Part shown: positions 22,994 through 32,779 of the stretch, one piece after another | How the letters are laid out: each line of letters opens with the position of its first letter | Position numbering within the stretch: the stretch's first letter is position 1 | NCBI GenBank assembly: GCA_037974335.1 | Contig: CM075760.1 | Location: 64,983,360 to 65,047,359, forward strand | DNA from: Prionace glauca | Taxonomy: Eukaryota > Chordata > Chondrichthyes > Carcharhiniformes > Carcharhinidae | Length of the DNA stretch: 64,000 nt | Direction of reading: 5' to 3' | Notes under the pieces: generated by a model | Told to the model about the DNA's origin: nothing | Databases searched by the model: none | The model's input: the letters and a program-made list of their open reading frames with translations, nothing else | Program-made: the position numbers and the translations under genes

Positions 22994-24227
22994 GGTAAAC
23001 AGTTAAATCTCACACAGAACACGGGTACAGTCTCTCCCTGCTCTGAATGCTGCAATGTATTTTCAGGCTGTGTAACTGGTTCAAGTTCTTTCCACAGTCA
23101 GTTCACTGGAACACTCTCACTCAGGTGTGTGTGTCTCAGTGCATTGCCAGTCACACTAATGTTTAAAATCCTTTGAAGCTGACAGACTGGGCAAACATTT
23201 CTCCTTCTAGATTCAAAGCCTGATGATATTCAGATTCCAAGGGATCCAGATCTGACATTTTAGATTTCTGTCTGTGATTTCTCATCTAATATTCTGTAAT
23301 TCAATTCAGGAAAAACATTACAATTCAGAACATGATCAAAATTCAAATCAGTCAATTCTAGTTTCTATGGAACATTCTTTAAAAGCACAGTCATGGAGCA
23401 TTAAACTTACCGAGGAGGACCTCTATTATCAACACAAGGACAGCTGCTTTGTGAGACTGACAGCAGTACAGTCAAGTCAGAGATGAGAGTGTCCTAAGAA
23501 GAGAGATTCATTATGAACGCTCAGGGGTAGTTGAGAAGATGCAGGAATTCTATGATTCTAATGAACATTCTTTCCTCTCTTATTCTCCAAAAGCTGTAAA
23601 TCTCCATCCCTCACACTCTCCCTCCGTTCTCACTCTGCTGTATCTAATATTCACCCACCCAATTCTCCTGAAGGTGCTGATTGAGGCTGATTGACAGATC
23701 CATGGTCACAGCTTCCTGTCCTGGACACAGAGCTGAAAATCTTCATGAAGGCTGCTAGACAGATATATGTCTACATGACTGGACTAAAAATATGTGGAAT
23801 AAACAGATTGGATTTATTTCCTTTCCCTTCAGTTTGCAGAATGCAATGAACTGCATGCCAGGCTTTTAATGGCAGTTGCTGAAAAGATAGTGGAGAGTTT
23901 TTTTGAAATTTTTCATAACTCGCCAGATCCTGGGAGGGTGTCAGGAGATTGGAAAATAGCCAATATAACCCCCTTGTTCAAAAAGGAAAAAAGGCAGAAG
24001 GCAGGGAACTATAAGCCAGTTAATTTAATATCTATTATTGGCAAGACACTGGAATCAATAATCAAAGAGGAAATAGCTAATCATTTAGGAAAGCTGAATA
24101 TAATCAAACTAAGGCAACATGGTTCTATGAAAGATAAATCATGTTCAACAAATTTGTTTGAATTCTTTGAGAATGCAAGAGGAGTAATAGATCGAGTGCA
24201 ATCTGTAGATATAGTGTATTCAGATAG

Positions 24228-24585
24228 GGTGGTAAAGTGGCACAGTGGTTAGCACTGTTGCGTCACAGCACTAGGGATGCTGCTTCAATTCTGGCCTTGG
24301 GTGACAGTCTGTGTGGAATTTGCATGTTCTCTCTGTGTCTGAGAAGGTTTCCTTCGGGTGCTCTTGTTTCCCCTCATATTCCAAAGATGTGCAGGTTATG
24401 TTGATTGCCTGTGCTAAATTGACCCTTTGTGTTCCAAAACGTGTAGATTAGGGGGATTAGTGGGGTAAAAATGTACTGTTATGGAGATAGGGCCTTGGAA
24501 AGATGTGCTGTTGGAGAGTTGGTGCAGGCTCGATAGGCCAAATGACCCATTTCTGCACTCTTGGGATTCTATGATTCCATGATTT
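24228..24585 (+). mobile_element. tRNA-derived SINE nested in old CR1
   Basis: Full-length: head 'agtggcacagtggttagcac', core 'gtgtggaatttgcatgttct', tail 'gcaggctcgataggccaaat' to 'gggattctatgatt'. It interrupts the CR1 inside the codons for the YxDFQKAFDK motif. Confidence 0.88.
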
Positions 24586-25285
24586 CCAAAAATCAAGGTG
24601 CCACATAAGAGGCTGGCTGGCACATAAAGTAAAAGCCCATGGAATTAATGGAAGTGTGTTAGCATGGATTGAAAACTGGCCGTCACACAGAAAACAAAGA
24701 GTTGGAATAAATGGATCATTTTCAGAGTGGAAAGATGTTACTGATGGAGTACCACAGGGATCAGTTCTTGGCTCGCAATTGTCCATTATTCAATTAATGA
24801 CTTGGAGGAAGGAACAGAATGTAAGGTTTCCAAATGAAACAAAGGTAGGTGGAAGGACATGTTGTGGTGAGGATATTTTGATTCTGCAATGGGATATAGA
24901 TAGATTGTGATGAAAACCTGGTGAATGGAGTTCAATGTGGAGTAGTGGGAGGTCATGTATTTCAGTAGGAGAAATCAAAAGAGAGATTAGCTCTATGGAG
25001 AGGCACTCCAGGTGAGTGAAGTATAACAGGGATCTAGATGTTCTTTTGCATAAATCGCAAAAAGTTAGCAGGCAGGTCCCACAATGGTAAGAAGGAAAGA
25101 GGAATTTTGACCTTTATTACAATGGGTTGGAGTTTTAAAACAGGGAGGTTGTGTGGTAACTGCACAGGATGTTGGCGAGGCCTCACCTGGAATACTGCGT
25201 AGTTTTGATCTTCTTACTTAAACAAGGATATAGTAACATTGGATGTAGTCCAAAGGTGATTCATCACGCTAATTCCTGGGCAAGA

Positions 25286-25883
25286 TAGTTGTAGAGGGCA
25301 TTGGTGAGGCCGCAGCTGGAGTACTGTGTGCAGTTTTGGGCGCCGCACCTGCGCAAGGATATTTTGGCCCTGGAGGGAGTGCAGAGGAGGTTTACTCGGC
25401 TGATACCGGAGTTGAGGGGATTGAGCTATGAGGAGAGGCTGAATAAACTGGGCTTGTACTCGTTGGAGTTTAGAAGAATGAGGGGAGATCTCATTGAGAC
25501 GTATAAGATGATGAATGGGATGGATAGGATAGAGGTGGAGAGACTCTTCCCGCTCAAAAAAGACAGTAGGACTAGGGGGCACAGCCTCAAGATAAAGGGG
25601 GGGGGGGGCGGTTTAGAACAGAGTTGAGGAGGAACTTCTTCACTCAAAGGGTGGTGAATCTCTGGAATTCTCTACCCGTTGAAGTGGTGGAGGCTGCCTC
25701 GCTAAATATTTTTAAGAAACGGGTTGATGGGTTTTTGATAAGAGAAGGGATTAAGGGTTATGGGGAGAGGGCGGGAAGGTGGAGCTGAGTCACGACAGAT
25801 CAGCCATGTTCTTATTGAATGGCGGGGCAGGCTCGAAGGGCCAGATGGCCTACTCCTGCTCCTATTTCTTATGTTCTTATGTC
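25286..25883 (+). mobile_element. Young CR1 nested in old CR1
   Basis: 5'-truncated copy of the main subfamily, beginning at 'agggcattggtgaggccgca' (RALVRPQLEYC...). A G-run at 25598-25610 (expanded relative to sister copies) breaks the frame. It ends with the TTCTTATG tail. Same orientation as its host element. Confidence 0.9.
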
Positions 25884-26329
25884 CTCTGAAGAGAGAATAA
25901 ATTGTCTAGGATCTGTATTCATTGAAGCTTTGAAAACAAAGAGGCAACTTAATTGAAACATATCAGATCCTGAGGGGGCTTGGCAGGATAGATTATGAGA
26001 TATTTTTACGAGTGCAAGAGTCTTGAACGAGATAAGTGGTTGGTCGTTTAAAACTGAGATGCGCAGAAATTCCTTCTCACAGAGGGTGGTGAATCTCTGG
26101 AATTCTCTGCCCCAAAGGCTGGTGAGGCTGGATCACTATAAGTATTTAAAGTGGAGGTGGATAAATAGTTGATAGCTCGAGGAATAGAGGGCTATGAGAA
26201 AAGGCACACAAAAGGAGTTGATTAGCCATGATAGGTTTGAAAAGGAGGACAGGCTTGAAGGGCCTCGTGGTCATTCCTGCTTCTATTTCTCTTGAACAGT
26301 GGCTGCAAGTCAACAATTTCCCCCCAGAA

Positions 26330-26440
26330 TGAAAAGAAAGGAATGGAAGGGGGGAGAAAAGGAAGTGTTTTACTCACAGATGCTGGAGACAGGAGAAAGT
26401 CTGTCGGAAGCTCAGTCTTCATTCAGAGAGAGAGACAGCA
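26330..26440 (-). promoter_or_regulatory. Leftward non-coding first exon and donor
   Basis: On the minus strand, 'ctcctgtctccagcatct' is followed by the donor gtgagtaaaacac, with the exon end at 26378. It is the mirror of the exon ending at 26861. Inferred first exon of the 22292-22993 gene. Confidence 0.6.
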
Positions 26441-26800
26441 GCAACTTTGCTGGTCAGTAATGACCATGGGAACAAGCTCATTGTTCCTCATTGTCTGAAC
26501 GCGGAATTTGGACAGAGTCCTTCCGGTCCTCCAGAGTTCCCATTGGTCAATCCCCAGCACAGACAATGACGGGCGGAGCCCCACGTGAGATGGACGGGAC
26601 TTTGCCCTCCAGTCGCGCTGAGCTGCTGTCCAATGGGAAAGGCTGGAAGACCCGGACAGACAATGGTCAGCGCGTCGGCTTTGTCCCGGGCCCCGCCCCA
26701 AACCTGCACATGCGCACATTTGATTCACGGCCCCTCACCACCTATGGCCAATGGGAAGAATCGGAAGACCGGAAGGACTCTGGTCCTCCAGCCAATCAGG
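26441..26800. promoter_or_regulatory. Palindromic bidirectional zinc-finger promoter
   Basis: GC-rich block with CCAAT boxes in both orientations: ATTGG at 26542-26546, CCAAT at 26630-26634, 26748-26752 and 26792-26796. The CCAAT-flanking context is mirrored on the two sides ('cggtcctccagagttcccat' against 'ggccaatgggaagaatcgg'). Flanked by outward first exons. NF-Y-type bidirectional promoter is the inference; no TATA box seen. Confidence 0.65.
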
Positions 26801-26870
26801 CTTTTTGTGAATGAAGATTGCACTTCAGCTAGATTCAAACTTCCTCCTGTCTCCAGCATCTGTGAGTAAA
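26801..26870 (+). promoter_or_regulatory. Rightward non-coding first exon and donor
   Basis: 'cctgtctccagcatct' then donor gtgagtaaaacac; exon end at 26861. Inferred first exon of the 28909-29583 gene. The following intron (26880-27000) is homologous to 34263-34440. Confidence 0.6.
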
Positions 26871-27007
26871 ACACTTCCTTTTCTCATTCTGAGGGAAATT
26901 GGAGACTTGCAACAACTGAAATGAAAGGAAGTGAATCCAGGGAAGGTGAAGACTCAGGGAAGATTGGCCCAGGTCTCTCTCTCTCTCTTTCTTAAAGATA
27001 TTGACAT

Positions 27008-27478
27008 AGAAACGCAGAAGGTAGGAGCAGGAGGAAGCCATTTGGCCCTTTCAGCCTGCTCTGCCATTCATTACAATCATTCCTGATCATCCAACTCATA
27101 GCTGAATCCTGCTTTCGATCCATAACCTTTGATCCCATTCGTCCCAAGTGCTATATCTAGCTGCTTTTGAATAAGTTCAATGTTTTGGCATCAACTACTT
27201 CCTGTGATCATGAATTCCAGAGGCTCCCCACTCTTGGGTGAAGAAATGTCTGCTCACCTCCGTCCTAAATGGTCTACCCTGAATCCTCAGAGTGAGACCT
27301 TTTGTTCTTGACCCCCCCACCCTCCCTGTATCTATCCTATCTAGACCTGTTAGAATTTTATAAGTCTCTTTGAGATCCCCCCTCATTTATCTGAACTCCA
27401 GCGAAAATAATCCTAACTTAGTTAATCTCTCCTCATATATCGATCCTGCCATTCCCTGAATCAGCCTGGGAAACATCC
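27008..27478 (-). mobile_element. CR1-like LINE, antisense, in zinc-finger intron
   Basis: 'gcagaaggtaggagcaggag', 'gccatttggccctttcagcc', 'aattccagaggctccccact', 'aaatgtctgctcacctccgt' and 'tagacctgttagaattttat' are antisense CR1 tail and RT C-terminal sequence. The paralogous intron at 34.4 kb lacks it. Confidence 0.8.
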
Positions 27479-27734
27479 TTTGCTCTCTCAGCTTAACAAA
27501 TGTATTCATCTGGTTAAAAAGATGGCCTCTTTCCTAATGTTCACAATTAAAGGGCATTTTCCCCAGGAGTTGGCTGACATTTAAGGGGGCAGTAAATTAA
27601 TATTGGACAGAGATATGTCCAGTGTTGTTATATGGTACAGATTAGATATATTATTTGTTTTTGTAATGAAGTGCATTTATTATTATTTCCTGCATTGTAA
27701 TATAATGCTGTAGCTAACTTATACATTTCCGGTC

Positions 27735-27870
27735 ATTGAGTCATTACAGCACAGAAGGAGTCCATGCTGACTCTCTGTATAACATTCCAGTCCCATTCCC
27801 CCTGTATATCCCCGTTCTCCTGAAAGTTTATTTCCTTCAAGTGCCCATCCAGTTTACTTTTTAAATAGAA
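27735..27870 (-). mobile_element. Antisense retroelement 3' fragment
   Basis: 'attacagcacagaaggagtc' and 'cagtcccattccccctgtat' follow the antisense 3' end of a CR1/SINE-type shark repeat. Its counterpart is at 34664-34775. Confidence 0.55.
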
Positions 27871-27884
27871 TCCATAGATTTGTA

Positions 27885-28325
27885 ATATGGAACTGAGCTA
27901 TGTTAAATATTTCCAGACATCTCTTCCCTCAGAGGGCTGTAAGTCTTTTGGATTTGTCTTTCACAGGGACCAGCGGAGGCTGAGGATCACTGAATATATT
28001 CCAGGTGGAGTTGGACTGATTTTTGATTGACAAGGGTGTCAATGATTATAGGGAACAGACAAGAAGATGGAGCAAAAGCTAAGATGTGGGGGGATTTCTT
28101 CTCTCAAGGATGTGGTGAAGCTTTGGAATTCTCAACTGCTGAGGACATTGGAGTTTCAGTCATCAAGTATTTTCCAGGGAGAGATTGATTCATTTCTAGC
28201 TATTGAAGATATCAAAGGATATGGGTTTAGTGTGGGGAGAATGATGCTGAGGCAGATAAGCCAATGATTTCATTGAATGATTTAAAAGGCTCGATGGGCC
28301 AAATGGCTGACTGCAACTCCTACTT
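27885..28325 (+). mobile_element. Two old CR1-like tail fragments in tandem
   Basis: Two successive sense copies of the CR1 C-terminal/tail region (27890-28066 and 28067-28325). The second is better kept: LWNSQLLRTLEF, 'aaaggctcgatgggccaaat'. Confidence 0.55.
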
Positions 28326-28908
28326 GTTATGGTCTCTGTGTCCAGGACAGGAAGCAGTGAACATGGATCTGTCAATCAGTGTCAATCAGCACCTTCAAGA
28401 GAATTGGGAGGGGGAATGCTAGATACAGCAAAGTGAGAATGGAGGGAGAGTGTGTGGGATGGAGATTTACAGCTTTTGGAGAATAAGACGGGAAATAATG
28501 TTCCATAGAAACTAGAATTGTCTGTTTTGAATTTATATCCTGTACTCATTTTGCAGGATATTGAAAGAGGAATCACAGGCAAAAATCTCAACTGTCACGT
28601 CTAGATCCAACAGAGTCAATTTCCTTCGGATCTGAATATCATTGGCCTTTGAATCTAGAAGGAAAAATTATTGTCCGGTCTGTCAATTTGAATAGATTTC
28701 AAATGTATGTGTGATTGGAAAAACACCAACACACTGCCACACTCGAGTGAGAGTGTTCCAGTGCACTGACTAAAGAGCTTTAACCAGTTACAAAGCCTGA
28801 ATAAATATCACACCATTCACAGCAGAAGAGACAGTACTCGTGTTGTGTGTGTGTGGACGAGGTTTTAACTGATTGTCCAAACAAGACAGAGGCAAGGACA
28901 CCTGCACC

Positions 28909-29583
28909 ATGGAGAAACCATGGAAATGTGTGGACTGTGGAATGAGTTACAGATCCCCATCTCTGCTGGATGCTCATCGGCGCAGCCACACTGGGGAGAG
29001 GCCATTCATCTGCCCTCAGTGTGGGAAGGGATTCACTCTGTCATCCAGCCTGCAGAGACACCGGCGAATTCACACTGGGGAGAGACCGTTCACCTGCTCT
29101 CAGTGTGGGAAGGCATTTACTCGATTATCTACTCTGCAGACACACCAGCGCATTCACACTGGGGAGAGGCCATTCACCTGCTCTGTGTGTGGGGAGGGAT
29201 TCAGTCAGTCATCCAACCTGCGGAGACACCAGCGAGGTCACACTGGGGAGAAGCCATTCATCTGCTCTGTGTGTGGAGAGGGATTTACTGAGTCATCCAA
29301 CCTGCGGAGGCACCAGCGAGTTCACACTGGGGAGAGGCCATTCACCTGCTCTCAGTGTGGGAAGGGATTCAGTCAGTTATCCGACCTGCAGACACACCAG
29401 CGAATTCACACTGGGGAGAGACCATTCACCTGCACTCAGTGTGGGAAGGGATTTGCTCGGTCATCCAGCTGGTGGAGACACCAGCGAGTTCACACTGGGG
29501 AGAGGCCGTTTATCTGCCCTCAATGTGGGAAGGGATTCAGAGTTTCATTCTTGCTGCTGAAACACCAACAAGTTCATGAGTGA
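28909..29583 (+). CDS. C2H2 zinc-finger protein, 8 fingers
   Basis: Predicted nuclear zinc-finger protein, 224 residues from MEKPWKC. Eight tandem C2H2 fingers with TGERPF/TGEKPF linkers, from CVDCGMSY to [12 protein letters not shown], ending VHE-stop. The first ATG that fits is 28909. The upstream frame carries a decayed N-terminal finger (CVCGRGFN) with a TGA at the next codon, so translation must start below it. The 3' UTR and 5' intron are inverted duplicates of those of the 22292-22993 gene. Individual finger helix residues differ from that gene (for example TLSSSLQ against SIACILQ in finger 2), so binding sites probably diverged. No effector domain is seen. Confidence 0.88.
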   Translation: MEKPWKCVDCGMSYRSPSLLDAHRRSHTGERPFICPQCGKGFTLSSSLQRHRRIHTGERPFTCSQCGKAFTRLSTLQTHQRIHTGERPFTCSVCGEGFSQSSNLRRHQRGHTGEKPFICSVCGEGFTESSNLRRHQRVHTGERPFTCSQCGKGFSQLSDLQTHQRIHTGERPFTCTQCGKGFARSSSWWRHQRVHTGERPFICPQCGKGFRVSFLLLKHQQVHE

Positions 29584-29829
29584 TTACATGAGGGTTGGAT
29601 TCTGCTGTTATTGTTTCTGTTCTCAGTTACATCCAGGACTGGATTTTGTTCATTCTCACAGTCAGTGGGGAGGGTTCCTTTCTGCTGGACTGGCCATTCT
29701 CATAACTTTGCCTCCAGTGGGCTGATGCTCTTTGAGTCTTGTTGCGAATACCTGGTTTCAAATTTCAGAAGAATCACAGAGTGACAGGGTGTTAGGAAGT
29801 TCAGAGATATTTAGTCAGCATTTCTGTTT

Positions 29830-30110
29830 GAAACACCCCAAATGTCCATCCAATTTCCTTTTGTAATTGTTTATTGTCTCCATTTCCCTCCCCCCTCGTA
29901 TGGAGCGAGTTTCAGGTCATTACCATTCACTACATCAAAATATTCTTCCTCACATCTCCTACCCCTGCATCTCTGATCCAAAACCACAACTCTGTGTCCT
30001 GCGCATCCTTATCCAATCAGCTTTTCTTTGTTCACCTTATCTAAACCTGTCAGAGTCTTGTCCACCTCAATCAAATCTCCCCTCAACCTTTGCTCTAAGG
30101 GGAACAACCC
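29830..30110 (-). mobile_element. Old CR1-like fragment in zinc-finger 3' UTR
   Basis: Antisense partner of 21770-22060; 'caaatctcccctcaaccttt' and 'ggggaacaaccccagcctga' are the CR1 pieces. Shared by both duplicate genes at the same site. Confidence 0.7.
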
Positions 30111-30315
30111 CAGCCTGACATTGACAATAAAGAACTAACAGAATATGCTAATACCTGAAATCAAATGGGAATGTTGAATTTCTGTTTTAAAGATATTGTG
30201 AACATATTGTCTTGGACAGTAAAGGATTGGAATAACTCACCTTGGGTGTGGTTGAGTGGAATATATCAATCTGGAACTATCTACAGTCTTGTGGAAGTCT
30301 GGAATATGTGGCTGG

Positions 30316-30703
30316 AAATCCTTCCCTAACAGCACTGTGAGTGTACTCTTGGCATTGTAGCAGTTCAAGAAGACAGTGTTGGGGTTGACTATGGCTGAAG
30401 CAGCTACATACAGCCACATATTCTGTTATAATTGAAGGACTGCAGACTGAATGTGAAGCATTATGGGACTGGACTGCTGAGCAGGGCCCCTCTTATCAGC
30501 ATGTAGGCAGCTGCTCTGAGTAATCGACTGCTAACAGAATAGGCTGGGATGTGGTGGAGATCAGAAAGTCCTGAGTCTAGTGGTTCATTGTGATGGCATA
30601 AAGTCTGTTGTTATAAGGTGTCTGGTCCACATGATGAGATGGTCCAAAGCTGTCCATGAGCTGATCACACAGCCACATGATACCTGATTGTTAGCTTAAT
30701 TGG
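30316..30703. other. Intergenic, nothing recognised
   Basis: Lies beyond the end of the inverted duplication; no gene or repeat named. Confidence 0.4.
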
Positions 30704-31144
30704 ACATAGAACATTACAGCGCAGAACAGGCCCTTCGGCCCACGATGTTGCGCCGACCAGTTACAAAACAATGACCAACTAGCCTAAACCAATCCCTTTT
30801 CGTCCATAAACCTATCCACAGATCTCTTAAACGCCCCCAAACTAGGCGCATTTACAACTGCAGCTGGCAAGGCATTCCAGTCCCTCACCACCCTCTGGGT
30901 AAATAATCTACCCCTGACATCAGTCCTATAACTACCCCCCCTTAATTTAAAGTCGTGTCCCCTCGTGCTAGCTTTCTCCATCCTAGGAAAAAGGCTATCA
31001 CTATCTACCCTGTCTCAACCTCTAATCATCTTATATGTTTCAATAAGGTCCCCTCTTAGCCGCCTTCTTTCCAGCGAAAACAACCCCAAATCTCTCAGTC
31101 TCTCCTCATAGGATCTCCCCTCCATATCAGGCAACATCCTGGTA
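30704..31144 (-). mobile_element. CR1 subfamily 2, antisense, 3' part
   Basis: 'acagcgcagaacaggccctt', 'gcccacgatgttgcgccgac' and the minus frame 30981-30784 (KASTRGHDFKLRGGSYR, GRLFTQRVVRDWNALP) match the sense copy at 31.2-32.5 kb. Fresh and little diverged. Confidence 0.88.
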
Positions 31145-31239
31145 TGGACATGTCTCTAATTGATTCATATTGTGATTGGTTTATAACCAGCCAGGATGGG
31201 CTGCAATAAATGAATAAGAATGTGTGATTTTCTAAGTTC

Positions 31240-32533
31240 AGGGTACAGTTTGATAAGGTTCACTATGGTAGGCTTCTGCAGAAAATGCAGATGTATGGGA
31301 TTGGGGGTGATCTAGGGAATTGGATCAGGAATTGGCTAGCAGATAGGAGGCAGAGGGTGGTGGTTGATGGTAAATATTCATCATGGAGTTCGGTTACGAG
31401 TGGTGTGCCTCAGGGATCTGTTTTGGGGCCACTGCTGTTTGTCATTTTTATTAATGATCTGGATGAGGGTATAGTTGGATGGATTAGTAAATTTGCTGAT
31501 GACACCAAAGTCTGGAGCCGCCAGTCTGGAAACCTTGGCTCGGGGAGGGGGAAGGGAACAATGGGTGGGGGCGGGGCTCCCAGACCCGCGCACTGGAAAC
31601 CCTAGGACGTCACCGCAGAGACTGATTTCTATTGGTTGATACAGTCAGGCCGCCATTATGACGTCACAACGCAGAAGTTTGTCGGTGAGCTTCAGAGTGA
31701 TGAAGGGTGTCATAGTTTGCAGGAAGACTTAGACAGGTTGCAGAGCTGGGCCGAGAGGTGGCGGATGGAGTTTAGTGCGGAGAAGAGTGAGGTAATTCAC
31801 TTTGGTAGGAATAACATGTGTCGAGTATAGGGCTAACGGGAGGACTTTGAATGGTATGGATGAGCAGAGGGATCTAGGTGTATGTGTACATAGATCCCTG
31901 AAAGTTGGGAGTCAAGTAGATAAGGTTGTTAAGAAGGCATACGGTGTCTTGGCGTTTATTGGTAGGGGGATTGAATTTAGGAGTCGCAGCGTCATGTTGC
32001 AACTGTACACAACTCTGGTGCGGCCGCACTTGGAGTACTGTGTGCAGTTCTGGTCCCCACATTACAGGAAGGATGTGGAGGCTTTGGAGAAGGTGCAGAG
32101 GAGGTTTACCAGGATGTTGCCTGGTATGGAGGGGAGGTCCTATGAGGAGAGGCTGAGGGATTTGGGGTTGTTTTCGCTGGAGAGAAGGAGACTAAGAGGG
32201 GATCTTATTGAAACATATAAGATGATTAGAGGTTTAGATAGGGTGGATAGTAATAGCCTTTTTCCTCTGATGGAGAAATCTAGCACGAGGGGGCATGGCT
32301 TTAAATTAAGGGGTGGTAGTTATCGGACGGATGTCAGGGGTAGGTTCTTTATCCAGAGGGTGGTGAGGGATTGGAATGCCCTGCCTGCTGCAGTTGTAAA
32401 TGCGCCTAGTTTGGGGGCATTTAAGAGATCCGTGGATAGGTTTATGGACAAAAAGGGATTGGTTTAGGTTAGTGGGTCATTGTTTTTGTAACTTTTGCAA
32501 CATCGTGGGCCGAAGGGCCTGTCCTGTTCTGCG
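31240..32533 (+). mobile_element. CR1 subfamily 2, with a foreign insert
   Basis: Frame 31285-31510 carries NRRQRVVVD (within WLADRRQ...), [14 protein letters not shown] and SKFADDTK. The C-terminal frame 31802-32467 carries QRDLGVCVHRSLKV, LVRPHLEYCVQFWSP and FIQRVVRDWNALP. Between them, 31511-31700 is not CR1 but a copy of a promoter-like block from 34.0-34.2 kb. The copy's 3' end is replaced at about 32534 by a Penelope-like tail. Confidence 0.88.
31511..31700 (+). repeat. Promoter-like segment copied into CR1
   Basis: Matches 34026-34205 almost base for base (a few substitutions, one 8-bp and one 2-bp length difference). It includes an ATTGG box and a palindromic CRE (TGACGTCA at 31659-31666). 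About 25 nt of CR1 appear to be replaced, and the right junction shares 'agtga' with both partners. Looks like templated filler DNA. Confidence 0.85.
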
Positions 32534-32535
32534 CT

Positions 32536-32688
32536 GGAACTCTCCATTCACCTGATGAAGGGGCTAACCCCAAAAGCTTGCTTGCTTGTGAGAATATTAT
32601 CAAATAAATCGGTTGGACTAAAACCTGGTGTTGTCAGACTTTTTACTGTGTTTACACCAGTCCAACGCCGGCATACCCACATCATGAC
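32536..32688 (+). mobile_element. Penelope-like element 3' tail
   Basis: 'ctccattcacctgatgaagg', 'tgtgagaatattatcaaata', 'accagtccaacgccggcata' equal the tails of the copies at 50.6 and 62.3 kb. Only the last 150 bp; joined directly to a broken CR1 end. Confidence 0.82.
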
Positions 32689-32779
32689 TATGTTTGCATG
32701 GTCAGACTATTTGATGATTGGAACAGATCTGGGTGTCTTCAATCATTCTTCACTTACATGGCCAAGTTTTTAACTGTAA

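Larger units (their letters stand above)
23867..26297 (+). mobile_element. Old CR1 LINE carrying two nested insertions
   Basis: The frame at 23869-24224 reads ...NITPLFKKEKRQKAGNYKPVNL, LESIIKEEIANHL, MKDKSCSTNLFEFF. It resumes near 24590 (VPHKRL) and at 24656-24910 (MLAWIENW..., [10 protein letters not shown]). The 3' part resumes at 25884 and ends about 26297. A SINE (24228-24585) and a young CR1 (25286-25883) split it. It lies in the intron of the minus-strand zinc-finger gene, in opposite orientation to it. Confidence 0.85.
21075..30315. repeat. Inverted segmental duplication of zinc-finger locus
   Basis: The left half (to about 23740, plus 26297-26440) read on the minus strand matches the right half (26800-26900 and 28330-30315) read on the plus strand. 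Matched parts are the distal 3' flank (21075-21185 with 30215-30315), a 3' UTR carrying the same old CR1-like fragment, the finger exon, the upstream intron (23520-23740 with 28330-28540) and first-exon ends with the donor CATCT|GTGAGT at 26378 and 26861. The axis is near 26620. Later insertions make the arms unequal. Confidence 0.85.
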
